A stretch of 64,000 nt of DNA from Streptomyces europaeiscabiei (GTDB taxonomy: Bacteria > Actinomycetota > Actinomycetes > Streptomycetales > Streptomycetaceae), in assembly GCF_036346855.1 (NCBI RefSeq), contig NZ_CP107841.1, positions 7,754,001 to 7,818,000 on the forward strand, given 5' to 3'. The notes under the pieces were generated by a model. The model did not search any database. It had not been told where the DNA came from and saw only the letters and a program-made list of their open reading frames with translations. Position 1 is the stretch's first letter, and each line of letters begins with the position of its first letter. Positions 6,779 through 15,940 of the stretch are shown in pieces. The position numbers and the translations under genes are program-made.

Positions 6779-9658
6779 ATGCAGACCTCGTCGGACCGGC
6801 ACGAGTACCCCGCCCACTGGGAGGCCGACGTGGTGCTGCGCGACGGCGGCACCGCACGCATCAGGCCCATCACCGTTGATGACGCCGAGCGTCTCGTCAG
6901 CTTCTACGAGCAGGTCTCGGACGAGTCGAAGTACTACCGCTTCTTCGCGCCGTACCCTCGCCTGTCCGCCAAGGACGTCCACCGCTTCACGCACCACGAC
7001 TTCGTGGACCGGGTGGGGCTCGCCGCCACCGTGGGCGGCGAGTTCATCGCCACCGTACGCTACGACCGCATCGGCGCCGACGGGATGGCCGCGTCCGCCC
7101 CCGCCGACGAGGCCGAGGTCGCCTTCCTCGTCCAGGACGCCCACCAGGGCCGCGGTGTCGCCTCCGCCCTCCTCGAACACATCGCCGCCGTCGCCCGCGA
7201 ACGCGACATCAGACGCTTCGCCGCCGAGGTACTCCCCGCCAACAGCAAGATGATCAAGGTGTTCACCGACGCCGGGTATCAGCAGAAGCGCAGCTTCGAG
7301 GACGGTGTCGTCCGCCTGGAGTTCGGCCTGGAGCCCACCGACCGCTCCGTCGCCGTGCAGCGCGCGCGGGAGCAGCGGGCCGAGGCCAGATCCGTCCAGC
7401 GGCTGCTCGCCCCCGGCTCGGTCGCCGTCATCGGCGCCGGGCGCACGCCGGGCGGAGTGGGCCGCAGTGTCCTCGCCAACCTGCTGGACGCCGGCTTCAC
7501 CGGGCGGCTGTACGCGGTGAACAAGGCCCTCCGGGACGACGAGAAGGAACTCGGCGGGGTGCTCGCACACCGGTCGGTCACCGCCATCGAGGGGTCCGTG
7601 GACCTCGCGGTCGTCGCCGTTCCCGCCGCCCACGTCCCCGAGGTCGTCGCCGAGTGCGGAGCGCACGGCGTGCAGGGGCTCGTGGTCGTCTCCGCCGGGT
7701 ACGCCGAGAGCGGTCCCCAGGGGCGCGAGCGCCAGCGCGAACTGGTGCGCCAGGCGCGCACCTACGGCATGCGCATCATCGGGCCGAACGCCTTCGGGAT
7801 CATCAACACCGCTCCCGACGTACGGCTCAACGCCTCGCTCGCTCCCGAGACACCGCGCTCCGGTCGCATCGGTCTCTTCGCCCAGTCCGGCGCCATCGGG
7901 ATCGCGCTGCTGTCCCGGCTGCACCGGCGCGGGGGAGGGGTCACCGGCGTCACGGGCGTCTCCACCTTCGTGTCGTCCGGCAACCGCGCGGACGTGTCCG
8001 GGAACGACGTCCTCCAGTACTGGTACGAGGACCCGGACACCGATGTCGTCCTCATGTATCTGGAGTCCATCGGCAACCCGCGCAAGTTCACCCGCCTCGC
8101 CCGGCGCACGGCGGCGGTCAAGCCGCTCGTGGTGGTGCAGGGGGCGCGCCACGGTTCCGCGCCCCAGGGGCATGCCGTACGCGCCACCATGCTGCCCCAC
8201 ACCACCGTGTCGGCGTTGCTGCGGCAGGCCGGGGTGATCCGGGTCGACACGATCACGGAACTGGTCGACGCGGGACTGCTCCTGGCCCGGCAGCCGCTGC
8301 CGGCGGGGCCGCGGGTGGCGATCCTGGGCAACTCCGAGTCGCTGGGGATGCTCACCTACGACGCCTGTCTCTCCGAGGGGCTGCGGCCGCTGCCCCCGCT
8401 GGACCTGACGACCGGGGCCTCGGCGCGGGACTTCCACGCGGCGTTGTCGCGGGCGCTGGCCGACGACTCGTGCGACGCGGTGGTGGTGACGGCCATACCG
8501 GCACTCGGGGAGACGTCGCCCGGGGACGCGGCCCTGGCCGAGGCACTGCGGTCGGCGGTGGCTGCGAACCCGTCGAAGCCGGTGCTTGTCGTGCACGTCG
8601 AGCTGGGTGGGCTGGCGGAGGCGTTGTCGGCTGCGGCGAGCACCGCACCACGGGGCGGTGAGAAGGCCCTCGGAGCTGCGGGCGGTGCCCGGCTTCCCCT
8701 GCTCCCGGCTTCGCCCGAGCCGGGGGATCCGCGTCGCCCCGCGGAAGGAGGACTGCCCGGCGAAGTGCGTCAGACGTCGGAACCCGCCGCCGAGGAGCAC
8801 CTCATCCCCGCCTATCCCGCTGCCGAGCGGGCCGTCCGCGCGCTCTCCGAAGCCGTGAACCTCGCCCAGTGGCGGCGGGAGGCGGCGGACCCGGGGCGGG
8901 TGCCCGCGTACGAGGACATCGACGAGAAGGGTGCGGCCGAGCAGATCGACACGTCGCTGGCAGACGGTGAGGGGCTCACGCTCGGCGCGCAGGAGGCGGG
9001 CGCGCTGCTCGCGCGGTACGGCATCCGCCTACGGCAGGCGCGGCCCGCCCCCACGCCCGAGGAGGCGGCGCGAGCGGCCGAGGACATCGGTTACCCCGTC
9101 GCGCTCAAGACGACCGCCCCGCACCTGCGGCACCGGGCCGACCTGGGCGGCGTACGGCTCGACCTGGCGGACGAGGAGCAACTGCGGCGGGCGTACGCGG
9201 AGTTGACGGAGCTGTTCGGGAGGCCCGAGGAGCTGCGGCCGGTCGTCCAGGGCATGGCCCCGCGCGGGGTCGACACGATCGTACGGTCGGTGGTGGACCC
9301 GGCGGCCGGAGCCGTGCTCTCGTTCGGGCTCGCCGGGCCCGCGTCGCAGCTGCTCGGCGACATGGCGCACCGCCTGATTCCGGCCACCGAGCGGGACGCG
9401 GCCTCGCTGGTCCGGTCGATCCGGACGGCGCCCCTCCTCTTCGGCTGGCGGGGCTCCGCCCCCGTCGACACGGACGCGCTGGAGGAGCTGCTGCTGCGGG
9501 TCTCCCGGCTGGTCGACGATCATCCCGAGGTCGTGGCGGTCTCCCTGGAACCCGTCGTGGTCGCGTCGCACGGCCTCAGCGTCCTGGGTGCCACCGTCCG
9601 GCTCGCCCGCCCGCCCCTGCGTGACGACCTCGGCCCGAGGACGCTTCCCGTGTACTGA
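6779..9658 (+). CDS. Pat-type protein lysine acetyltransferase: N-terminal GNAT fused to an NDP-forming acyl-CoA synthetase module
   Basis: A 959-residue protein. The GNAT domain (about residues 20-190) has the acetyl-CoA loop QGRGVASALL. It is followed by a CoA-binding Rossmann domain (SVAVIGAGRTPGGVG, about 215), succinyl-CoA-ligase-like domains ('GLFAQSGAIGIALLSRL') and a C-terminal ATP-grasp-like domain (about 730-950). The GNAT-first order is that of Streptomyces lividans PatA, which acetylates and silences acyl-CoA synthetases; in Salmonella Pat the GNAT is at the C-terminus. Codons for residues about 625-675 form a Pro/Gly/Glu-rich linker containing a Streptomyces-type palindrome (8704-8724). 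Probably monocistronic and leaderless. Confidence 0.88.
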   Translation: MQTSSDRHEYPAHWEADVVLRDGGTARIRPITVDDAERLVSFYEQVSDESKYYRFFAPYPRLSAKDVHRFTHHDFVDRVGLAATVGGEFIATVRYDRIGADGMAASAPADEAEVAFLVQDAHQGRGVASALLEHIAAVARERDIRRFAAEVLPANSKMIKVFTDAGYQQKRSFEDGVVRLEFGLEPTDRSVAVQRAREQRAEARSVQRLLAPGSVAVIGAGRTPGGVGRSVLANLLDAGFTGRLYAVNKALRDDEKELGGVLAHRSVTAIEGSVDLAVVAVPAAHVPEVVAECGAHGVQGLVVVSAGYAESGPQGRERQRELVRQARTYGMRIIGPNAFGIINTAPDVRLNASLAPETPRSGRIGLFAQSGAIGIALLSRLHRRGGGVTGVTGVSTFVSSGNRADVSGNDVLQYWYEDPDTDVVLMYLESIGNPRKFTRLARRTAAVKPLVVVQGARHGSAPQGHAVRATMLPHTTVSALLRQAGVIRVDTITELVDAGLLLARQPLPAGPRVAILGNSESLGMLTYDACLSEGLRPLPPLDLTTGASARDFHAALSRALADDSCDAVVVTAIPALGETSPGDAALAEALRSAVAANPSKPVLVVHVELGGLAEALSAAASTAPRGGEKALGAAGGARLPLLPASPEPGDPRRPAEGGLPGEVRQTSEPAAEEHLIPAYPAAERAVRALSEAVNLAQWRREAADPGRVPAYEDIDEKGAAEQIDTSLADGEGLTLGAQEAGALLARYGIRLRQARPAPTPEEAARAAEDIGYPVALKTTAPHLRHRADLGGVRLDLADEEQLRRAYAELTELFGRPEELRPVVQGMAPRGVDTIVRSVVDPAAGAVLSFGLAGPASQLLGDMAHRLIPATERDAASLVRSIRTAPLLFGWRGSAPVDTDALEELLLRVSRLVDDHPEVVAVSLEPVVVASHGLSVLGATVRLARPPLRDDLGPRTLPVY

Positions 9659-9786
9659 GGGCGGCGCTTTCGGCCTGCCGGCGACGGCGCGCGGGCCCGT
9701 CACGGACGGCGCACGGCCCCGCGCTTTGATCCGTTCACGACAGAACGGAGACGGCGGAGCGGTCCCTCGCAGTCGGTGCGCCACCG

Positions 9787-9792
9787 TAGGAT
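9787..9792 (+). promoter_or_regulatory. Probable -10 element of a leaderless transcript
   Basis: TAGGAT ends 7 bases before the ATG at 9800 of the DUF5998 gene. No ribosome-binding site is present in the gap. Confidence 0.45.
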
Positions 9793-9799
9793 GGACGTC

Positions 9800-10387
9800 A
9801 TGGCCAAGACCAGTACGACGACCCAGGGGCTGCGTGCGGCGATCGAGCGCAGCGGCTACTACCCGGCCCTCGTGGCCGAGGCGGTGGAGGCCGCTGTCGG
9901 TGGCGAGGCCATCAAGTCGTACCTGGTCCACCAGGAGACGACGTTCGACGCGAACGAGGTGCGGCGGCACGTCACCGTCCTCGTCCTCACGGGCAACCGC
10001 TTCATCGTGAGCCACACCGACGAGCAGGCCGCGGACAGCACATCGCCGACGCCGTACGCCACGACGTCGACCGAGTCGGTGAAGATCGGCCGGATCTCGT
10101 CGGTCGTGCTCAGCCGTGTCGTCGCCAACCCGGAGTCGTACACACCGGGCACCCTGCCCCGCGAGGTCGTCCTGACCATCGGCTGGGGCGCCGTCTCCCG
10201 CATCGACCTGGAGCCCGCCGCCTGCGGCGACCCCAACTGCGAGGCGGACCACGGGTACACGGGCAGCTCCACGGCGGACGACCTCAGCCTGCGGGTCAGC
10301 GAGGCCGGCGACGGCCCGGAGACCGTGCGCCAGGCCCTCGCCTTCGCGCAGTCCCTCTCCGAGGCGACCGCGGACACCGCCCGCTGA
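9800..10387 (+). CDS. DUF5998 family protein (conserved actinobacterial, unknown function)
   Basis: A 195-residue cytoplasmic protein without signal peptide or membrane segment. The start MAKTSTTTQGLRAAIERSGY at ATG 9800 is the usual family start; an in-frame ATG at 9791 overlaps the -10-like TAGGAT and is less likely. The middle is beta-rich and resembles a phosphodiesterase-regulator PH-like fold only loosely. A CxxxxC pair (ACGDPNCEADHG) near residue 145 could bind metal. Its stop overlaps the next start (TGATG), so it is co-translated with the phosphodiesterase gene. Confidence 0.8.
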   Translation: MAKTSTTTQGLRAAIERSGYYPALVAEAVEAAVGGEAIKSYLVHQETTFDANEVRRHVTVLVLTGNRFIVSHTDEQAADSTSPTPYATTSTESVKIGRISSVVLSRVVANPESYTPGTLPREVVLTIGWGAVSRIDLEPAACGDPNCEADHGYTGSSTADDLSLRVSEAGDGPETVRQALAFAQSLSEATADTAR

Positions 10388-11574
10388 TGGCGCTGCCCAC
10401 CTGGGACGACCCGGAACCCCTCGCCGTCGGCTCCGCCCCCGTCCCCGAGTACGGCGCCGGATCGCTCGCCGACCTCCTGCCCACCCTTGCGGCGGGCATG
10501 GGGGTCCCCGGGACGACCGCGTCGATACCGGAACTGACGGCGGCCGACCGGGCCTGCGTGTTCCTGGTCGACGGCCTGGGCTGGGAGCAGCTGAAGGCGC
10601 ACCCGGACGAGGCGCCCTACCTGACCGCGCTGCTGGCGTCCTCGCGCGGCGGCACCGGCCGCCCCATCACCGCCGGCTACCCCGCGACCACCGCGACCTC
10701 CCTCGCCTCCGTGGGCACCGGCCTGCCCCCGGGCGCGCACGGACTGCCCGGCTACACGGTCCGCAACCCGGAGACCGAGGAGCTGATGAACCAGCTCCGC
10801 TGGCAGCCGTGGACGTCACCGCGCGTGTGGCAGCCGTACCCCACGATCTTCCAGCTCGCCGACAAGGCGGGTGTGCACACCGCCCAGGTCACCTCCCCGG
10901 TCTTCCAGAACACCCCCCTCACCCAGATCGCGCTGAGCGGCGGCACTTTCCACGGCCGCCTGGCCGGCGAGGACCGTATGGATGTGGCCGCCGCACAACT
11001 GGCCGCCGGGGAACGTGCGTTGATCTACACGTACTACTCCGAGCTGGATGGCGCGGGGCACCGCTTCGGTGTCGACTCGGATGCCTGGCGCGGCCAGCTC
11101 ATGCACGTCGACCGGCTGGTCCAGCGCCTGGCGGAGCAACTGCCGCCGCGCACCGCGCTGTACGTCACAGCCGACCACGGCATGATCGACGTCCCGTTCG
11201 ACGAGCAGCACCGCATCGACTTCGACGAGGACTGGGAGCTGCGCGCCGGTGTCGCCCTGCTGGGTGGAGAGGGCCGCGCGCGCCATGTGTACGCCGTGCC
11301 GGGCGCTCAGTCGGACGTCCTGACCTGCTGGCGCGAGGTGCTGGGCGAGCAGTTCTGGATCGCCTCGCGCGACGAGGCGATCGAGGCGGGCTGGTTCGGA
11401 CCGCACGTCGACGAGCGCGTGTACGCCCGCATCGGCGACGTGGTCGCGGCCGCGTGCGACGACGTCCTGATCATCGCCTCCGAGCGGGAGCCCAAGGAGT
11501 CGGCGATGGTCGGCAACCACGGTTCGATGACCCCCGCGGAACAGCTGGTCCCGCTGCTCGAAGTACGCTCCTGA
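10387..11574 (+). CDS. Alkaline-phosphatase-superfamily nucleotide pyrophosphatase/phosphodiesterase
   Basis: A 395-residue metal-dependent phosphodiesterase of the type I phosphodiesterase (NPP) group. Metal and catalytic motifs occur in order: VFLVDGLGWE (first Asp, near residue 61), YPATTATSLASVGTG (Thr nucleophile, near 100), SELDGAGHRFG (Asp and His ligands, near 220), VTADHGMIDV (Asp-His pair, near 258) and VGNHGSMTP (last His, near 378). There is no signal peptide, so it acts inside the cell; the natural substrate is unknown. It shares one base with the stop of the DUF5998 gene and precedes thymidine kinase by 81 bp. Confidence 0.88.
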   Translation: MALPTWDDPEPLAVGSAPVPEYGAGSLADLLPTLAAGMGVPGTTASIPELTAADRACVFLVDGLGWEQLKAHPDEAPYLTALLASSRGGTGRPITAGYPATTATSLASVGTGLPPGAHGLPGYTVRNPETEELMNQLRWQPWTSPRVWQPYPTIFQLADKAGVHTAQVTSPVFQNTPLTQIALSGGTFHGRLAGEDRMDVAAAQLAAGERALIYTYYSELDGAGHRFGVDSDAWRGQLMHVDRLVQRLAEQLPPRTALYVTADHGMIDVPFDEQHRIDFDEDWELRAGVALLGGEGRARHVYAVPGAQSDVLTCWREVLGEQFWIASRDEAIEAGWFGPHVDERVYARIGDVVAAACDDVLIIASEREPKESAMVGNHGSMTPAEQLVPLLEVRS

Positions 11575-11655
11575 AACCCTGCCCACCTGCCCCCTCGCCG
11601 TCCTGACAGCCCCGTCGCCCCCTCGCCCTCCATGCCGAAAGGTGCTCAACTCACC

Positions 11656-12303
11656 ATGCCCGAGCTGGTGTTCTTCTCCGGAACCATGGACTGCGGGAAG
11701 TCGACGCTGGCCCTCCAGATAGAGCACAACCGTTCGGCGCGCGGCCTCCAGGGCATGATCTTCACGCGTGACGACCGCGCGGGCGAGGGCAAACTGTCGT
11801 CGCGGCTCGGCCTGGTCACCGACGCCGTGGAGGTCGAGGACGGCCAGGACCTCTACGCGTACCTCGTCGACCACCTCTCCCAGGGCCGCCGCGCGGACTA
11901 TGTGATCGCCGACGAGGCCCAGTTCCTCGCCCCCGAGCAGATCGACCAACTCGCCCGCGTCGTGGACGACCTGGGTCTCGACGTCTACGCCTTCGGCATC
12001 ACGACCGACTTCCGCTCCAAGCTCTTCCCCGGCTCCCAGCGCCTGGTAGAGCTGGCCGACCGCGTCGAGGTCCTCCAGGTGGAGGCCCTCTGCTGGTGCG
12101 GCGCCCGCGCCACCCACAACGCCCGCACCATAGGCGGTCAGATGGTCGTCGAGGGGGCCCAGGTCGTCGTCGGCGACGTCAACCAGCCCGACGACATCGG
12201 CTACGAGGTCCTCTGCCGCCGTCATCACCGCCGCCGTACGACAGCGGCCACGGCCCACGCGAGCGCCCTCTCCCCGGACGTCCTGCCGGTCGAGGCGGTC
12301 TGA
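11656..12303 (+). CDS. tdk: Thymidine kinase (type II)
   Basis: A 215-residue salvage enzyme that phosphorylates thymidine to dTMP with ATP. The Walker A loop is GTMDCGKST (residues 9-17), the Walker B/catalytic Glu is in ADEAQFL, and the C-terminal zinc-binding set CWCG ... LCRRHH is present. An earlier in-frame ATG at 11632 is rejected because AAAGG at 11638-11642 sits correctly in front of ATG 11656, where the family sequence MPELVFFSG begins. A C-terminal extension of about 20 residues after the zinc site is not conserved in the family. Confidence 0.94.
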   Translation: MPELVFFSGTMDCGKSTLALQIEHNRSARGLQGMIFTRDDRAGEGKLSSRLGLVTDAVEVEDGQDLYAYLVDHLSQGRRADYVIADEAQFLAPEQIDQLARVVDDLGLDVYAFGITTDFRSKLFPGSQRLVELADRVEVLQVEALCWCGARATHNARTIGGQMVVEGAQVVVGDVNQPDDIGYEVLCRRHHRRRTTAATAHASALSPDVLPVEAV

Positions 12304-12304
12304 C

Positions 12305-12320
12305 GGGCACGGCCGTGCCC
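12305..12320. terminator. Short terminator-like palindrome between convergent genes
   Basis: GGGCACGGCCGTGCCC is a perfect palindrome 2 bp after the thymidine kinase stop. The facing VOC gene ends 65 bp away. There is no T-run, so it may be weak. Confidence 0.45.
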
Positions 12321-12384
12321 AGGGGCCCCGACCGCACCAGGTCACCTGAGATCACCCGACCGTGCGACGGGCCGAGCCGACGGT

Positions 12385-13179
12385 TCAGCGTTCCGTGTGC
12401 ACCACCGCGAACGTCGCGCCCTCCGGGTCCGCCAGGGTGGCCACGGGGCCGTGCGGCGTGTCGTGGGTGGGCTTGAGGACATGCCCGCCGAGCTCGATGA
12501 CACGGTTGGCGGCCTCGTCGGGGTCGGTCACCTCGAAGTAGGTCAGCCAGTGGGGGCCCCGGTCGCGGGGGAGGGCGCTGCCGACGCCGTGGATGCCGGC
12601 GACGGCGCGGCCCCCGACGTGGAGGGTGACGTAGTCGAGGTCGGCGGAGACCACGGGCTCCTCCTCGTAGCCGAAGGCCGTCTCGTAGAACTTGGCGACG
12701 AGCGAGCTGTCGACGGTGAGGAGTTCGTCCCACGCCGGGGTGCCGGGGACGCCGGTGATGTCCGCGCCGAGGTGCTCCGCCGCCTGCCAGATACCGAAGA
12801 CGGCGCCCGACGGGTCGGAGGCGATCGCCAGACGACCCGCCTCGCCGGCGTCCAGCGGGCCGACGCCGACGGTGCCGCCGCAGTGCCGTACGGTCGCCGC
12901 TGTCCGGTCCGCGTCGTCCGAGGCGAAGTACGGCGTCCAGGCGATGGGGAGATGGCGGTCGGGCGGCAACTGGCCGATGCCCGCCACCTGGTGCCCGTCG
13001 AGCAGTGCCCGCACGTACGGGCCGAGTTGCCGGGGGCCGGGCTGGAACTCCCAGCCGAACAGCGCCCCGTAGAAGTCCTGGGTCGTGGTCATCCCGTGCA
13101 CCATCAGGCTCACCCAGCAGGGTGTGCCCGGTGGATACGCCGCACCGTTCAGCCCGGTCGACCCCCGTGCCTCGGTCAT
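12385..13179 (-). CDS. VOC (glyoxalase/bleomycin-resistance fold) protein with two tandem domains
   Basis: A 264-residue protein with two vicinal-oxygen-chelate modules (about 15-130 and 140-262), each closing with a similar segment (DPSGAVFGIWQ and DPEGATFAVVH). Paired VOC proteins of this kind are common in Streptomyces and are often annotated as hydroxylases or antibiotic-binding proteins; no substrate can be assigned. The ATG is chosen for its GAGGAGAGAG ribosome site. It is transcribed convergently with tdk and divergently from the sulfurtransferase gene. Confidence 0.85.
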   Translation of the reverse strand: MTEARGSTGLNGAAYPPGTPCWVSLMVHGMTTTQDFYGALFGWEFQPGPRQLGPYVRALLDGHQVAGIGQLPPDRHLPIAWTPYFASDDADRTAATVRHCGGTVGVGPLDAGEAGRLAIASDPSGAVFGIWQAAEHLGADITGVPGTPAWDELLTVDSSLVAKFYETAFGYEEEPVVSADLDYVTLHVGGRAVAGIHGVGSALPRDRGPHWLTYFEVTDPDEAANRVIELGGHVLKPTHDTPHGPVATLADPEGATFAVVHTER

Positions 13180-13502
13180 CGTCACTCTCTCCTCGGCCCC
13201 TCGCGGCGGCCGTGTCCGTCCGCCCTCCGTACGCGTGTACCGCGTCCGCGCGCGATCACGCCCCGTGCCGATGCTCGCACCACCCGTAGTGCCCCGGGCC
13301 CGCGCCGCACCGTCGGCGCGACGCGTCCGTACGCGAGGATGCCGGGCTCGCCGGTACCGGTCGCTTTCCGCATCACTGCCGGGCGGTGTCCATCGGCCGT
13401 ACGGCATGTGCCCGAGCCGGTACGCCTCGTGATCGGCACCGCCCGGCGGGCAGAGTAGCCGGACCCGGGCGACGCGGCCACCCCGTAGGCGAGGATGGGG
13501 CC
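13180..13502. other. Divergent intergenic region, VOC gene / sulfurtransferase gene
   Basis: This 323-bp stretch is very GC-rich. Open frames in it lack a ribosome site and family resemblance. No terminator, RNA gene or clear operator is seen; the promoters of both flanking genes must be here. Confidence 0.4.
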
Positions 13503-14330
13503 ATGAACGCCATCATCTCCGCCTCCGACCTCGCGAACGAGCTGGCGGGAGCCCACCCGCCGGTCCTCCTGGACGTCCGCTGGCAGTTGGGCGGCCCGAA
13601 CCTGCGCCCCGAGTACGAGAAGGCGCACATCCCGGGAGCCGTCTTCGTCGATCTGGACGCCGAACTCGCCGGCCCGGCGGGCTCCGGCGGCCGCCACCCG
13701 TTGCCCGACACCGGCGCCTTCGGTGCGGCGATGCGGGCGGCCGGGGTCCGTGCCGACCGTGCCGTCGTCGTGTACGACGGCGGGCTCAACTGGGCGGCCG
13801 CGCGCGCGTGGTGGCTGCTCGGCTGGGCGGGCCACCCCTCGGTACGGGTCCTGGACGGCGGTCTGGCTGCCTGGGAGGGCCCGTTGACGGCGGAGATCGC
13901 GGAGCCCGTGCCCGGTACCTTCGAGCCCGCCCCCGGCGCGCTGCCGCTGCTCGACGCGGACGGCGCCGCCGCCCTGGCCCGTACCGGGCTGCTCCTGGAC
14001 GCACGGGCCGCCGAGCGCTACCGCGGTGACGTGGAGCCCATCGACCCGGTCGGGGGACACATCCCGGGCGCGGTGTCGGCCCCGACCACGGAGAACGTGG
14101 CCGAATCCGGCCGCTTCCGGTCCGCCGCCGAACTGGCCGACCGCTTCGAGGGACTCGGCGCGGCCGCCGACTCCGAGGTCGGCGTCTACTGCGGCTCCGG
14201 CGTGTCCGGCGCCCATCAGGTGCTGGCTCTGGCCGTCGCGGGCATCCCGGCGGCCCTGTACGTGGGCTCGTGGTCGGAGTGGTCCCGGGACGGCAGCCGC
14301 CCGGTCGCCACCGGGCCCGACCCCCGGTGA
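13503..14330 (+). CDS. Sulfurtransferase (thiosulfate/3-mercaptopyruvate type, two rhodanese domains)
   Basis: A 275-residue tandem-rhodanese enzyme that moves sulfane sulfur to cyanide or thiol acceptors. The first domain (about 1-125) is inactive, reading YDGGLNWAAARAW with no Cys. The second (about 145-270) has the active-site loop CGSGVSGAH with Cys230. The CGSGV loop is nearer to 3-mercaptopyruvate sulfurtransferases than to the CRKGVT loop of classic rhodaneses. The ATG at 13503 lacks an obvious Shine-Dalgarno, so the message may be leaderless. Confidence 0.9.
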   Translation: MNAIISASDLANELAGAHPPVLLDVRWQLGGPNLRPEYEKAHIPGAVFVDLDAELAGPAGSGGRHPLPDTGAFGAAMRAAGVRADRAVVVYDGGLNWAAARAWWLLGWAGHPSVRVLDGGLAAWEGPLTAEIAEPVPGTFEPAPGALPLLDADGAAALARTGLLLDARAAERYRGDVEPIDPVGGHIPGAVSAPTTENVAESGRFRSAAELADRFEGLGAAADSEVGVYCGSGVSGAHQVLALAVAGIPAALYVGSWSEWSRDGSRPVATGPDPR

Positions 14331-14350
14331 CCCGCGGTTGACGGCACACC

Positions 14351-14383
14351 GTGGGGCCCGCGTCTGAACGACACGGGCCCCAC
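14351..14383. terminator. Terminator between convergent sulfurtransferase and sepH genes
   Basis: Perfect 10-bp stem GTGGGGCCCG / CGGGCCCCAC (14351-14360 with 14374-14383) and 13-base loop, 20 bp after the sulfurtransferase stop. It can work for both directions. Confidence 0.75.
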
Positions 14384-14513
14384 ACACGTATGAATGACCG
14401 ATCCTGCACCAACAAGGACCAACAGAGAAGCAAGCGAAGACACAGCCGCGAACACAGACGAAGAAACGGATCTGCGTGAACGACCGGTCCAACTCCCCAC
14501 CGCTGAGGGCCCG

Positions 14514-15539
14514 CTACTCCTGCTTCTTGCGTCGGGTACCGAACACGATCTCGTCCCAGCTCGGGACAGCCGCGCGACGGCCCGGACGGACACCGTCGGC
14601 CTCGGCCTGGCGGTCGGTGGCGCCGATGAGCCGGTCGCGGTGGCCGTTGACCGACCGAGGCATGAGGACGTCCGCGTAGGCGGAACCGGCCGAGGCCGCG
14701 GGGGCCGCGGACTCCTCCTCCGCCACCTCCTCGACGGACTCCTCCTGCGGTTCGACGGAGGGCAGGTCGGGCACCACCAGGTCGCCCCGGTAGCTGGGGA
14801 CGGCCTCCAGGATGCTCGTGAGCGAGTCGCGCTCGCTCTCCAACTCCTCGTCGGACTCGGACGGCGGGGGCAGGGCGGGACGTTCCGCCTGGCGGTCCAG
14901 GGGGCGGTCACGGGGCAGCCGGGCGATCCTCGGCACGAACGGGAAGCTCGGCTCGGGCGTCCCGAGGTCGTCGGACTCGCCGATCAGCGAACGCGCCTCG
15001 TCGTCGACGGCCTGGACGAGCCGCCGGGGCGGGTCGTACGTCCAGCTCGCCGAGTGCGGTTCGCCCGCGACGCAGTACACCAGCAGAACTTCCCAGGTGC
15101 CGTCGTCGCGGCGCCACGAGTCCCACTGGACGGTGTCCTTCTCGGCGCCGCGCAGCACCAGCCGCTCCTGGACGGCCTCGCCGAGCTGGGGCCCGGCGTT
15201 CTCGCCGGGGCGGCGGACCGGGGTCTTGCGGGCCCGCTCGGCCATGAAGGCGCGCTCGGCCAGCACGGGGCCCTCGAACCGGCGTACCCGGTCGACGGGG
15301 ATGCCGGCGAGCTGCGCGACTTCCTCGGCCGTGGCACCCGCGCGTATCCGCGCCTGGATGTCACGGGGACGGAGATGGCTCTCCACCTCGATCTCGATCT
15401 GACCGAGGCGTGGACGGTCGCCGCGCACGGCGGCACGCAGCCGTTCGTCGATCGGTAGCGTGTACTCCGTGGAATCGGCAGCCTTCAGCACCAGCCGTGT
15501 GCCGTCATTGGAGACGGCCACGACACGCAGTTCGGGCAT
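14514..15539 (-). CDS. sepH: Septation protein SepH
   Basis: A 341-residue actinobacterial cell-division protein that binds FtsZ and promotes its assembly into rings. The N-terminal DUF3071 domain (MPELRVVAVSNDGTRLVL onwards) contains a helix-turn-helix-like segment (IRAGATAEEVAQLAGIPVDRV, residues about 66-86). A long acidic, Pro/Glu-rich disordered region follows, then the conserved C-terminal tail VPSWDEIVFGTRRKKQE. The start ATG (complement at 15537-15539) has GGGAGG upstream. In S. coelicolor the gene is SCO5855, in the same neighbourhood. Confidence 0.93.
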   Translation of the reverse strand: MPELRVVAVSNDGTRLVLKAADSTEYTLPIDERLRAAVRGDRPRLGQIEIEVESHLRPRDIQARIRAGATAEEVAQLAGIPVDRVRRFEGPVLAERAFMAERARKTPVRRPGENAGPQLGEAVQERLVLRGAEKDTVQWDSWRRDDGTWEVLLVYCVAGEPHSASWTYDPPRRLVQAVDDEARSLIGESDDLGTPEPSFPFVPRIARLPRDRPLDRQAERPALPPPSESDEELESERDSLTSILEAVPSYRGDLVVPDLPSVEPQEESVEEVAEEESAAPAASAGSAYADVLMPRSVNGHRDRLIGATDRQAEADGVRPGRRAAVPSWDEIVFGTRRKKQE

Positions 15540-15940
15540 GGGAACCTCCCGGGTGGTGCCTGCCGACGTCACGTGCGTCGCTGCTTCCGCTAGTCGAGTG
15601 TGGCCTGCCCGGGTGCAGCCTGCCACAACCTTGCCGAGTTGCCCGGCGTGTCGAGCGTGAGCCCGAAGCTGCCGTTATGGCACGGTTATCAATTCGCAAC
15701 GCTAAGTGACGAACCTCATCACCCTGTGCAACGATCCCCCTCCCGGCGGTCCTCTAAGGCCCCGGACACCCTGGCGGGAGTCCGGATCCAGGGCTCGCAA
15801 CAGTACTCCATTCGGGCCACTTGCGTGGATCGGCACGCCGCTCAACTTCTCATGAGGAACGGCGATCCGCTGCCGGAACAGACCTTTTCGTGACCTCGGG
15901 AGGGGCGCGCTTCACGCGATCACCGGAACCGCCCGCCCCG
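15540..15940. other. Intergenic region upstream of sepH
   Basis: A 401-bp region between the sepH start and the 3' end of the FAD-oxidase gene, both leftward. It should contain the sepH promoter; an AT-leaning patch at 15674-15712 is the best candidate area. A possible 56-codon frame at 15724-15893 has poor codon bias and no ribosome site, and I do not call it. Confidence 0.4.

Noticed and set aside
6644..8800. A long open frame on the minus strand opposite the Pat gene
   Set aside because: It is a codon-bias shadow in high-G+C DNA; its translation is Gly/Arg/His-rich with no domain, and it spans a promoter region.
15724..15893. Possible 56-codon gene upstream of sepH
   Set aside because: It has no ribosome site, mixed third-position bases and no family resemblance.
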